Shown here: positions 41,105 through 50,669 of the stretch, piece after piece
Position numbering within the stretch: the first letter of the stretch is position 1
How the letters are laid out: every line of letters begins with the position of its first letter
Assembly: GCA_000750105.3 (NCBI GenBank)
Contig: JPHH03000072.1
Span: 1 to 64,000 of the forward strand
Origin: Tolypocladium sp. Sup5 PDA-1
Lineage: Eukaryota > Ascomycota > Sordariomycetes > Hypocreales > Ophiocordycipitaceae
Length of the DNA: 64,000 bases
Direction of reading: 5' to 3'
The notes under the pieces: model-generated
What the model was told of the DNA's origin: nothing
The model's database searches: none
Seen by the model: the letters and a program-made list of their open reading frames with translations, nothing else
Program-made: the position numbers and the translations under genes

Positions 41105-42381
41105 ATGCCTCGTCGCGATGGGATTATTGGCGGCATCCAGGAAGGAATTGAGCTCGCAGAGAATGCCTTCCGGGTATTCAATAATCATGGCAACGATAAA
41201 CATGTCCAAGACATGTGCAAGGCTGTACTTGGAGACACAGATTTCCAGGCCCAGGTCGACAAGGTTAAATTTGAGAATTCCGATGTTGATGCATCGTTGC
41301 AGGCTGAAACTGACGTGAGATGGTTGCACAGCCGTTTTGCAAATGTGAAGGAGCTCTCAAAGACGGCGCTACAATTCAAGCCGCAGGACCAGGGCTGGAA
41401 GGATAGGAAGAGTACGAAGGACGTCGTACGTATTTCGGGCTTGTATTTCGATTCATCTTTAGTTCATTTTATAGCAGCTTTGGCCTTTCATTGTTAGTGT
41501 TGTCTAAAAGCCTTTGTCTTTGTTTCACACGCGGGAGTTTAAGAACAAATGATTACCCCGTTTACTAGTACTGACACCAGATACAGGGGATCTTCTGCGA
41601 CTCATCGCGAATTAAACGAGAAGGAAGTTTCTGTCTAATACACACGGGATGGAGCGACAGGCTCATTTTCGGACCAGAACGCCTTGCCAGTCTCAAAATC
41701 TGCTACAACAAGGATTTCGCACCCGGTTCAGGAGGTGGAGCCCCAAAGGCCTCGACATTTTCATCTAATTGGGTCACCATCCCGAAGTATAGGACAGATC
41801 GAGGGGAAAAGAGGGGGGGAGAGGGGGGGGGGATGTCAAGCTTTCCGATCCGGAGTACAACAAACTGACCCCGTATTCGAACGATATAGACGTCTGCACC
41901 TGATTCATAACCTGGGATAATCAGGAAGGGTGGCCAAAAGTTGACGCCAAGATGGTCGAAAAGGCCAAGACAGCCGAGTTCCGTGAGGGGCTAGATTTAA
42001 TCTCCGCCCCCATCGACGGCCTGAGGACTTTCGGGTGTACCATAACACACGAGGTGAGGCCCTTATCTAGCCGCTTCGCGCCTCGCCTTTCATGAAACTA
42101 ACGACTACAGTTATCGCATACGAACCATGGTGGTCAGCTAGTCGATATTAATGTCGAGAATCGTGAGGATGTCAACAGCTGCTATGGCTGGGCATGTGTT
42201 ACTAAATTACACAATGCTCAGAATTCTGGTGAGCTACATCCCGTTGTGAAAATGACAGACCGATTACGAGGATACTAAAGCGAAATGTGTGGATTCAGTC
42301 GTCGGGCTGGGCCTTGCTCTCAAAGTCTGGAGCCTGGGGCACTACGTTGATATCGAGGTCAATATCCTTCTACTTCCCTAG
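41105..42381 (+). pseudogene. HExxH metallo-endopeptidase-like gene with frameshift and stop
   Basis: Exon 1 (41105-41425, 107 codons) is followed by a 155-bp intron, exon 2 (41581-42053), a 57-bp intron, exon 3 (42111-42228), a 52-bp intron and a final exon to 42381. Across the exon 2/3 junction the sequence reads THE then LSHT, giving a zinc motif HELSH split by an intron. It is followed by CYGW and a VDS-type helix, as in fungal deuterolysin/lysine-specific-like putative peptidases. Two lesions interrupt exon 2. A run of ten G at 41823-41832 puts downstream codons out of frame by one base. An in-frame TGA follows DVCT near 41899. The G-run may be a sequencing indel, but the TGA suggests real loss. 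No signal peptide is obvious at MPRRDGIIGG. Confidence 0.6.
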
Positions 42382-42838
42382 GGTTCTTAGTCTAGCTGTG
42401 AAGGCCGCTCAAGTTTTTAAACTTACTCGTTGGGGATAGGTGAGAGGGTAATTGAAACCCAAGGCTCAACAGTCCATCTTCAAGTGATGGAGGGCTACTG
42501 CAAGGGCGGGACGTGAGTTTGTTACTCAACATCCGCTGCGTGGCGGCGTGTCGCAATTTCGTACAAACTACTTTAAATAAAGACTGCTCCAATTGAGCTC
42601 AGATTCACACCCCTCAGTGTGGATCTTCCCTCCATTTTCCTCGGTGAACCAATCAACGCCGTTTTCATTCATCAATCACCCCCGTTCACACCGTATGCAT
42701 GTTGGTCTTGTTTGGCTCCCAAACTCGTGCCAACATATACATAAAGCCTGGATGATTCCCACACGCCGCATCTTGCGTACGGCACAGTCCCCAATTCCCT
42801 CCACTGAAGACATACGCCAAATCACAGACAGAGTCAAT
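42382..42838. other. Intergenic region, nothing recognised
   Basis: About 450 bp separating the damaged peptidase gene from the DUF7730-like gene. Short frames only. The last 250 bp are C/T-rich and likely promoter and leader. Confidence 0.4.
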
Positions 42839-43959
42839 ATGGCCAACCCTCGGCCGCAAAGTGGGCTATTTCTTGTCCCGATTGAGATCCGACGAGCGAT
42901 ATATGCGCACATCAATGTCTATGCACTTCATATATTTCGTCGGGATGAGCAAATTTGCCTCTCCAACTGCACTACACCTAACCCGTGCCATGATGATACC
43001 GGTTATGAACGTCGGACCACGGGTCATGAGCGGGAGGATACTACATGGGCGCGCCGCCTGCAATCCTCGTGGGGACCCCACTGGAAATGCGAAACGTCCA
43101 AAAAGGATGGCGATGCTGGGATCAGACGACTGCTTCTTGTGTGCAAGAGAATGTAAGCGATGATGACATTTACTCTTCTCGCAAGGATACTTCTGGTCGC
43201 CGCCTCCTAATACTTTACAGGTACGAAGATGTTGCCGATTACATGACTGAGGCAGTCGTCTTCCATGTCACGGACTTGCAAACGCTGGACTACATATGCC
43301 AACTCCAGACGGCGCCAGAAATCGTTCCTCCGAACAGCCTCATAGCCTCTGTCTTTGGACGCATAAGGAAGCTAACCGTCACTTTGAGGCTCCCCCTTCA
43401 GGCTTGTAAGGCGTTGGAAGGTAGCTCCGAGTGCTAGGAAGTTTGATTGTCGGCTGCGCTGTGGATACGAGTGTGGCCAGCCATCGCGAATCTCTGTCAA
43501 CTCCGTCAACTCCGAGTCGAAATTGACCACGTCGATCAATCGTCCTGGTCCGTTGTTAACGAGCGAGCAATCCTGTCCCCCATCACATTGCTGAGTACAA
43601 CTCTTTCTCACCTAGCCCTCTCCGTTGTCCTCCCTAAACTTCATCCTTTCTACGAGAATCCGGATCGTCATTTCACAGAGGATAGCCCTGAGCCACTTTT
43701 CACGATATACCGGAGAGTGCGACAGAAGTACCATTGTGAGGAAGATAGCGATGGTAAATGTCGCGTCATACGCTCACGTTATGACTCTTTCCCCATAACT
43801 GATGAGATTTACATCGTTGAGAACAACATGAATGACGTTCCGTCGGAAGTGATGGAAGAGATAGAAAAGCGAGAACGGGCAAAGTGGAAGCAGGGTATTG
43901 ACGTGTACGAGGAAGTGGAAGCTTATGTTAGAGAGCTTGATAGGTTGCTCAACGTGTGA
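42839..43959 (+). CDS. DUF7730/F-box-like fungal protein
   Basis: Three exons, 42839-43152, 43221-43420 and about 43472-43959, give 333 residues. The first intron is 68 bp. The second is 51 bp, with two possible acceptors 9 bp apart (43471 or 43480). The opening GLFLVPIEIRRAIYAHI matches the F-box-like start LPLEIRxxIY of the large DUF7730 family in Pezizomycotina. LLLVCKRMYEDVADYM is formed across the first splice and is the second conserved block. Later come W..IANLCQLRQLRVEIDH and a charged helical C-terminus. These proteins have no known function; many lie in variable genome regions. No signal peptide. An upstream in-frame extension lacks an ATG. Confidence 0.7.
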
Positions 43960-44829
43960 ATTTGTTACTGGGCTTGCGGGTTCTAGACCAGTTACCAGGC
44001 GCAATCACAAGCTGCTTCCGTAGCCATGACATCGTGCTGCTACCGAATGACATGTGTATGCGTTTTCTCGTTGTCTCTTGGCCGAGTCCAGTCTGGCATG
44101 CTCGCCTCCAACTGGACCAACCAGGACTCGGTCGAACCAAACGAGCTCGCTTAATGCCCCGTGGCACATAGTTGAGTACTATGTAATTATGCTGGCCCTG
44201 GATTACTTTTCAGCTTGGTGGGGTCTGCAGCTAGTGAAGGTTAAGACAATGACTGCGTGCACCGTGGGGGCCGCGCCGCTGTGTAGGTTTACCGGCATGG
44301 GTGAAGAAGACCACTTCGCTCATTCCATTAGACCTAAAGTAAAGAATCTTTGCATGATCTCCTCACCGCGCGTTAGTTCAGGCCGTGCGGTGCCACGAGT
44401 TACGGTAATGTATGAATAAGTTTGTCAACTCAAGCTTGAGGCCACATCGACAGGTGAGGAACCACTGGCAAGACATGGATCGTGACCCAGTGGTCGGACT
44501 CGGGTCTCCTTCCCGTTGAGTCATAGTGATCACATCACACTTCCTATTCGGACCTGATACATAGCCTCATGCGACTATATGCAAAGACAACCAACCGGGC
44601 GTCGAACTGCGCCCTCCACTACAGGGGTCTCGAGCTGGGGCCGAGAAAAAATGGTCACACGCAGGATACTCTGCAGCCAACATGCATTGTGCCCATCCAA
44701 TATAATCCCGCTGCCGTCTCATTCCGGCCAGTCCGGCCCGTCCAAGTCCTCGCAGGCCAACAACTCATAAGTGTTTCCAACAGCACAAATTGCAGTTGAG
44801 CAGCTATCGCGAGACCCCCTCGTTTCAAC
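43960..44829. other. Intergenic region, nothing recognised
   Basis: About 870 bp without a believable coding frame. No tRNA could be folded with confidence. The final 100 bp form the leader of the T5orf172 gene. Confidence 0.4.
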
Positions 44830-46461
44830 ATGGCTACCACCGACACACTCGAGCCTCCAATTTTCAAAGAACTCGCCGCTATACAGGAAGGTATCGATGA
44901 GTATCCGAACCCAGCCGACTCTGACTTTGCCAACTGCCGAGCGTTGAAGTTCCTCAATGGGAAGACTCTCACAGACCGGTGTGGAAATCACTTCAAGGCG
45001 GGCGACCAGAGGAGGACCGCGGAGCTACTAGAGGATTTCAGATCTGGGGAAGAATGCCCCAATTCTGAAAGTTTCTATGACACGGTTAAAGAGTTTCTCG
45101 AGCTTACCCACTGTTATGTGCATAAGAAGAAGGTCCTCCAAAGCTTTAAAAAATGGAAGAGGCGACGGGAGACAGCCGCCTCCTCTTCATCACAAGCACC
45201 CCTAGCAGTCAGTACAGCATCATACTGCACTTCCGAAGTATCTCTCTCCATAAGCGACAACATGCCATCCTTAAGCCCTTTTCCGGATGATGAGGCGCAA
45301 GGATGTAACGGGCCAGCCCCGGAGAACAAGACGGTTTCCACCATGACAGAAATTGTCGCGGAGAGCTTTGCGGCTATGACGATTGCCACGAGTACCCACA
45401 GCAGCACGACTAAGAGCGATGGCAGTCAACTGAACAAGACTGACTACACGAAAATTGTCGGGCTTGGGTATGCTGCCATCCAACGCAAGGGGTCGCTGCG
45501 GGACAACTCACCACTACTCAAGGAGTTACATGCAGAACTCACCGAGAGGCAGAAGGCCGAGGGCATCGTCTACGTTCTCGAGCACGTCGATAACGCAGGG
45601 CTTTTCAAGATTGGATGGACACAGGGAACCGCAGAAAAGAGGCTACGCCAGGGAGGTAATTGCTATGCCAAGGGAACAAACATCATTTATCAGAGCCAAC
45701 AGGGGTTCTTTGGTGCCTGTAAGGCCGAGAAGCTTGCTCAAGTTATTCTCAGACACCAAAACCTTGTCGTTAAGGAGTGCGATCAGTGTGGAGGAGGACA
45801 CAGGGAGTGGTTTCAGGCCTCCAGAGCAACGGTATGCGAGACAGTAATGCGCATGGAAAGGTTTGTTCGATTGCCTGGGTATGAGTTGGAAGACGACAAG
45901 ATGAAGCTCTCGCGTCATGGGTATCGCGTGATCCAAGCGATGTGCGACTTCACACCGCAGAAATTGGATGCAGGAATGGCCATGGTATCGGAGGAGAAAA
46001 GTGGGCTTGGTCCCCGCTCCGACGTGCCAACCGAAACCACTTCAACAGCCGCTGCTCAAACTACAGACGCAACCAAACTATTAGAAACGACGATGCCGCA
46101 GAAGAGACTTTCCGTGGGAGCGAAGTTGGGAAAAGGGGCAAAGCTCGTCGTCTCAATCCCCAGCCGCATTTTCAACCGATCACGAGAGTCTACGCCAGAG
46201 GCTGGTGGAGATCGAGGCGCAGAGCATCTCACAAACACTGCTCCAAAGGCCAAGCCGCCTTCCGAGGTTGAAGATATGGTTTTCGGGTTTCTCTGGAGTC
46301 TCTTTCCTGAGGATCTTAAAACCAGCGAGCGTGACGCGGGCAACGGGCGGCCCCAAGACCTAGCTGCTTTAGCGGCAGTCAGGCGGCGAGGTTTTCAAGC
46401 TTCTTTGAGTGATTTCAAAGCCGAATTTCAGGACAAAACCGCAGAACACGGAGTACGATGA
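44830..46461 (+). CDS. T5orf172 (GIY-YIG-like) domain protein
   Basis: An intronless 543-residue frame from an ATG in good context (CAACATGGCT). Residues about 1-105 are helical and charged. A Ser/Thr-rich spacer follows (about 115-200). The T5orf172 domain (Pfam MUG113/T5orf172 group) spans about 245-345. It has GIVYVLEHV, LFKIGWTQGTAEKRLRQ, a CY.KGTNIIY strand, GACKAEKLAQVIL and a final ECDQCGGGHREWF, which is a CxxC..H pattern plus EWF. The C-terminal 170 residues are basic and low complexity. T5orf172 domains are related to GIY-YIG nucleases and are found in phage and fungal proteins; fungal copies are often multiplied and of unknown function. No nuclear-localisation claim is made. Confidence 0.8.
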   Translation: MATTDTLEPPIFKELAAIQEGIDEYPNPADSDFANCRALKFLNGKTLTDRCGNHFKAGDQRRTAELLEDFRSGEECPNSESFYDTVKEFLELTHCYVHKKKVLQSFKKWKRRRETAASSSSQAPLAVSTASYCTSEVSLSISDNMPSLSPFPDDEAQGCNGPAPENKTVSTMTEIVAESFAAMTIATSTHSSTTKSDGSQLNKTDYTKIVGLGYAAIQRKGSLRDNSPLLKELHAELTERQKAEGIVYVLEHVDNAGLFKIGWTQGTAEKRLRQGGNCYAKGTNIIYQSQQGFFGACKAEKLAQVILRHQNLVVKECDQCGGGHREWFQASRATVCETVMRMERFVRLPGYELEDDKMKLSRHGYRVIQAMCDFTPQKLDAGMAMVSEEKSGLGPRSDVPTETTSTAAAQTTDATKLLETTMPQKRLSVGAKLGKGAKLVVSIPSRIFNRSRESTPEAGGDRGAEHLTNTAPKAKPPSEVEDMVFGFLWSLFPEDLKTSERDAGNGRPQDLAALAAVRRRGFQASLSDFKAEFQDKTAEHGVR

Positions 46462-47097
46462 ACCGCTGAGGAATGGGGAAGAGGAGGGAAAGGGGCGAGG
46501 TGGAGGTTTGCGGCAGTACATTCTATGTAGATCTACTATTTTCTTTTTATTGAGTTTACTTTGATCTGGTGCTCTATAACTGACCACTTCTTCGGTGATA
46601 TTACCTGTTAAATTGCGTTTTACTTGGCTTTTCCAAATTGTCGCTGATGTTCTCAGGTCCGTGCGAGGCTCTTGTTCTCTTCTGCCCAGCCCTTCGCTTC
46701 ACATACACCCATCAGAAGTTCAACGCTCACGTATGTACACAACCTTGCTGCTAGTGAAAGTTACTACTTTTAAAGATCTAGCGTGGTTAGACGAACTCAA
46801 TAGTTTGCCATTTTGGAGTCGGGGGCTTCAATTGTGTGAATGTTTGAAGGGGATTCTTACATCTAGAGATACTCAGGAAGATACTCTCCCCTGGAGGATG
46901 CGTAAAATCCAAGAAGAGAGGCACCGGTCTCTAAAAAATAGCATTGTCGTCGATCAACCGTAATCTAAGTAAATAGCACCCTGTCGTTAGTGTAGTCGTC
47001 AATATTATATCTAGTGCGACAATATCGTCGTGTCTGGCCGTAGTGGACGAGAATACCGGTAGGCATTGGAGAAAATATCGCTCACCTAAAGCTCCTA
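46462..47097. other. Downstream region of T5orf172 gene, no gene recognised
   Basis: A 122-codon frame (46595-46963) does not resemble any family and starts at a doubtful codon. AT-rich sequence and short inverted words dominate toward 47000. Confidence 0.35.
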
Positions 47098-47377
47098 CTA
47101 TCGCTATGAGCGTGACCCGAATCCCGTTAAATGCGTGATCAATTGATATGACTTCTATGACTCTTCCAGCTGCTCAAAGGGGCAGGAAAAAGGATTCCTC
47201 TTATCCTTGCAGCTACAGCTTGTAACCCCTATCCATGAGTCATCAATGTAACATTGCTGCCAAAGGAGGTTTCCGAGTCGGCCGGATCTTCCGGGTCGGC
47301 CGGTCCGGCCGGGTCTCCCGGGTCGGCCAGTCCGGCCGGGTCTCCCGGGCCTGCCTCGTCAACCAGCCTATCCGACA
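47098..47377. repeat. Degenerate direct repeat, copy 1
   Basis: Begins CTATCGCTATGAGCG, continues through GATCAATTGATATG, CTTATCCTTGCAGCT, ACCCCTATCCA and GAGTCATCAATGTAA, and ends TATCCGACAC. The same ordered words recur in copy 2 at 47651-48024 with about 10-20% divergence and different spacing. A CCGG-rich minisatellite interrupts this copy (47276-47360). Confidence 0.65.
47276..47360. repeat. GC-rich minisatellite (GGGTCGGCC/GGTCCGGCC units)
   Basis: Around four imperfect units built from TCCGGCCGGGTCTCCCGGGTCGGCCAG lie inside repeat copy 1. They are absent from the matching point of copy 2 (after CCGAGTC). In one frame they would encode Gly/Ser/Pro/Ala repeats. Confidence 0.65.
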
Positions 47378-47650
47378 CCTACACGGACTTTTCAAATGCT
47401 TCCGAGCTTTCCCAGACGCAAGTATCGCGGAAAGCATGACGGAAGAGGACATGGAGATTAAAGGCTTTTTTTTTCATATTAGGCCAGCTGGCGGCAAATG
47501 CGAACCACGACGAGGGAATAGACTAGAAATATAACATTAATGCGTACTCTTCCAGTTTCCCTATGGAACGTTACTATCAATATAGTGGTGCAGGGAGTTG
47601 GAACACTGGCAATCGCTCTCCACTGTATTTCTCACACTACCCCGGTACAT

Positions 47651-48024
47651 CTATCGCTATGAGCGTGGCCCGAATCCCAATGAATGTGTGATCAATTGAT
47701 ATGTATGTCTGTATCCCCCTCTCAGCTGCCCAGGGATCCTGGACAAGGGATTCCCTTTATCCTTGCAGCTGTAGTCCCCGTGACCCCTATCCAGCTGTTG
47801 CCCCTATCCAGCGTTGGCTGTGTGTGTGTGTTAGTGGCGTCTGACTTCAATTGTAGCCCCTAGCGGCCCCTAGCAGCCCCTATTGACCTCGAGTCATCAA
47901 TCCAACGAGGCTTCATTCTTCTAAGGAAGAATGTCTCTAGCCACCGTCTCTGAATACAGACATCCGAGTCATCAATGTAATGTGGCTGCCCAAGGGGCTG
48001 CCGAGTCAACCGGTCTATCCGACA
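47651..48024. repeat. Degenerate direct repeat, copy 2
   Basis: Second copy of the 47098-47377 unit, in the same orientation, starting CTATCGCTATGAGCG. It contains an extra about 130-bp segment (TGTGTGTG and repeated GCCCCTA words, 47820-47885) between the shared blocks. It ends TATCCGACAAC. Confidence 0.65.
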
Positions 48025-48158
48025 ACATCACAGTAAGAGAATTCAGTGTTTCTTCAGCTGCCGCCAGAATATCTAAAGACTCTAACTGAGAGGCCACGTA
48101 CCAAACGTATGCTAAAGGACATTGAAGGCTTTAGTATGTCCTCCAGAAAACTCATTGC

Positions 48159-50669
48159 TTAGAAGCCACTCGTCTTGGGTGGGGTCACACAAGTTGACTT
48201 CCCGGATTCCAACTTGCCGTTGTAAGCAGAGACGCAGTACTCATATGTCCACGTCCCGGGATACAGGTATGCAATGCCATATGTCGTCTGGTCGGTCGTT
48301 CCATCAGAATTCCAACTTGCATCCTGCTTACTGATGCTCCTGACCCAAATGCGATAACCACCGGCTGCGGAAGATCCAGTCCAGGACAGAGAAATGGTTG
48401 TGGGGTCTACATTCTCGACCGCAAGATTGCTCGGCACAGGAGGAGTGCTGGCACCGGGAACGACGGACTCGACAAGCTTGGGAAACCCAGGGCCGTCATT
48501 GTTCCATGTTGAGATGCCAACGAGATAATGATGTCCAGCTTTGAGGTCATTGAAGGTTATCGAGGTGCCTTTTGTACCAGTGCCGAAGATGAAGGACCCG
48601 GGGTCATCCTTATCCCACAGCAGGATCTCATAGACGGTCGCCCCAGCGACAGCGTCGTAAGAGATTTGAGCGCCGTTTGCCGTAGGGTTCACGCTGATGT
48701 GGCCCGGAGCCTCCAAGGTTGTTGTATGTGCTTTGGCGGAGACGACGTTTGTCCAGTCGCTGATGCCCACCTCCCCGTTATTTGTGCGGACCTGGAACGA
48801 GTACTCGACTCCATTCACGGCCCAGGTTGAGTCGTACCGGTTGGAGCTAACAGTTATCGAAGTCCACTCGCCGCCGGCATACTTGCTTCGCACATCATAA
48901 GAAAATGCCCCATAGATGGCGTCCCATGTGGCCTTGAACCCGTAAGGAGCAACCTCGACCTGGAAGTTGAAAGGCACCGGACTGTCGCGCTTGAGCTTGT
49001 CAGTCTGGATGATGAGGACATTATGACCTATTTTAAAGTCGCTTATGAGGACTTTGGAATAGGCCTGGGCAATTTGGTACTCGCCGACTGCGTTGGGGTG
49101 CAGCCCGTCGTGGCCGGCTGGACACGCATCGACGTCGCATTTGTAGCTGTTGCGGATGTCAACCAGAGCAATCTTCGAATTGTCCTGGGTCAAGCTCTTG
49201 ACGGCATCCTTGAGAAGGGAGTTGTAGCCTTCCGTCTTGATGGGAAGGTCGTCTCTGCCCCCGATGCGCGTCCGCATCGGTATGTTGCCGAGCAGGAACT
49301 TGACGTCGGGATTTGCCTGGCGCGCCTGGGAGACGAACTCGGACATGCTGTTGAGCGTACCCTGAGCGTCACTGACAAACCAGCCGACATCATTGAAGCC
49401 GAGGAGCACGAGCAGGTAGTCGGGCTGGTACTTTTCCACCATGCCCTTGATCAGCCCCTTGTCTTGGGCCACCTGGCGCCCCCAGACGGCAAAGTGATCG
49501 CTATCAAAAGGCTCCGCGTCTTTGGCGTACCCTCCTCCGGTAGCTGGATTCAAGAGATCGGGTTGGTCGTCGGACTCGCCCTGGAGCTTGGGCGGCTTGG
49601 GGGGTCTTGGGGTGCCGGCAGGGTTGGTTCCACTGTACGGGCCGACAAAGTCAACTTGGACCTTCTCGTCCCTGAACCACTGCCACATGCGGTAACGCCA
49701 AGTGTAGTCGCCTTCGTTGCCGTGGCTGATTGAGTCGCTAACGATCATGACCTTGATCTGCTGTGGAGGAGGCGGCGGCGGCGGCGGAAAGGGGGGTTCG
49801 ATCTCTTTATTGGGATCACCGGGCGAGCCGTCATCCAGGCCATAGTCAAAGCTAAAGTATTTCTGGAATCGACAGTACTGACCTCCGCGCGGCAGCGGAA
49901 TGCAGTTGTCAACGCCGGGCTGTGCGTTCTCTAGGTTCTTCGCGAACGATGCGTCCTTGATCGCGATGCTTGCGTGGTCAAAGTCGTGGGCGAACAGCTT
50001 GTCGCGAATGCCATCGGGAAATCCAAGGTAGGATATGAGTTCCGAGCGAAACCAGTGGCCCGACGCATTCTCAATGTTGTCATCCTTCTCATTGGCAAAG
50101 CGAAAGGCATGCGTTGAACCGCCATCCTTGTGATAGACGACCTTGGGGTGAGTGGCGTCCCAGCGGACACTCTCCTTCGGCCTGATCTCGCAATGTCCGT
50201 GGGCAGACGTGCCAACATAGCGAGCCTCGTTGTCTTTGACCCAGACGATGATGTGCTCCCAGTCATGTCTGTGGCCACCTGCGTCGGCCACATGCTCAAC
50301 TGCTACATCTGTCTCAAAATAGTAGTCATAGAGGTAGGCGCACCATCCGCTGTTGCAACGCTGGCGACAGTAGGCGTTGCTGTTCTTCAGATCCGATGGG
50401 TCTCGGCAGTCCGCAGAGCCAGTCGTGCTGTCGTGAGGCAAGCCCACAGCAATGTTGCCCTGTGCGTCGATGGCCGGGACATTGTAGCATCCGTCCTTGT
50501 CATAGTCTAGCGATGGCTGCCACTTCAGGTCGTTTCTTGTGGCCTTTTGGGCAATTGCCTTGGGAGGATCCGGAGCCCGCGGGACAAGGACACTAGAGTA
50601 GGCGGTCGAAGTCAGGAGAAGGGCTGCGGCAAGGCCTTGGAGCCCAATGGGGCGGTTTTTACGCATCAT
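48159..50669 (-). CDS. Secreted NLP (NPP1)-SGNH hydrolase-FN3 fusion protein
   Basis: An uninterrupted frame; from ATG 50669 it gives 836 residues. The longer frame starts at a non-ATG codon. A signal peptide (MMRKN..LLLTSTAYSS) leads to a Cys-containing NPP1 domain (about 50-285) with the intact GHRHDWE signature at 132-138. An eight-Pro linker (about 294-302) joins it to an SGNH/GDSL hydrolase domain (about 305-545): VSDSISHG with nucleophile Ser313, LLGFNDVGW (block III Gly/Asn) and DGLHPN (Asp521, His524). Three fibronectin type III-like domains (about 563-655, 658-745, 748-830) complete it. NLPs permeabilise dicot membranes by binding GIPC sphingolipids, but many, especially those of other classes, are non-cytolytic, and toxicity cannot be read from this sequence. 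SGNH enzymes are esterases, often on acetylated glycans; FN3 modules often bind surfaces. Confidence 0.88.
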   Translation of the reverse strand: MMRKNRPIGLQGLAAALLLTSTAYSSVLVPRAPDPPKAIAQKATRNDLKWQPSLDYDKDGCYNVPAIDAQGNIAVGLPHDSTTGSADCRDPSDLKNSNAYCRQRCNSGWCAYLYDYYFETDVAVEHVADAGGHRHDWEHIIVWVKDNEARYVGTSAHGHCEIRPKESVRWDATHPKVVYHKDGGSTHAFRFANEKDDNIENASGHWFRSELISYLGFPDGIRDKLFAHDFDHASIAIKDASFAKNLENAQPGVDNCIPLPRGGQYCRFQKYFSFDYGLDDGSPGDPNKEIEPPFPPPPPPPPQQIKVMIVSDSISHGNEGDYTWRYRMWQWFRDEKVQVDFVGPYSGTNPAGTPRPPKPPKLQGESDDQPDLLNPATGGGYAKDAEPFDSDHFAVWGRQVAQDKGLIKGMVEKYQPDYLLVLLGFNDVGWFVSDAQGTLNSMSEFVSQARQANPDVKFLLGNIPMRTRIGGRDDLPIKTEGYNSLLKDAVKSLTQDNSKIALVDIRNSYKCDVDACPAGHDGLHPNAVGEYQIAQAYSKVLISDFKIGHNVLIIQTDKLKRDSPVPFNFQVEVAPYGFKATWDAIYGAFSYDVRSKYAGGEWTSITVSSNRYDSTWAVNGVEYSFQVRTNNGEVGISDWTNVVSAKAHTTTLEAPGHISVNPTANGAQISYDAVAGATVYEILLWDKDDPGSFIFGTGTKGTSITFNDLKAGHHYLVGISTWNNDGPGFPKLVESVVPGASTPPVPSNLAVENVDPTTISLSWTGSSAAGGYRIWVRSISKQDASWNSDGTTDQTTYGIAYLYPGTWTYEYCVSAYNGKLESGKSTCVTPPKTSGF

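Noticed and set aside
44450..44580. Possible tRNA-like sequence near a GACTCGGGT stretch
   Set aside because: No cloverleaf with proper acceptor and T arms could be built by eye.
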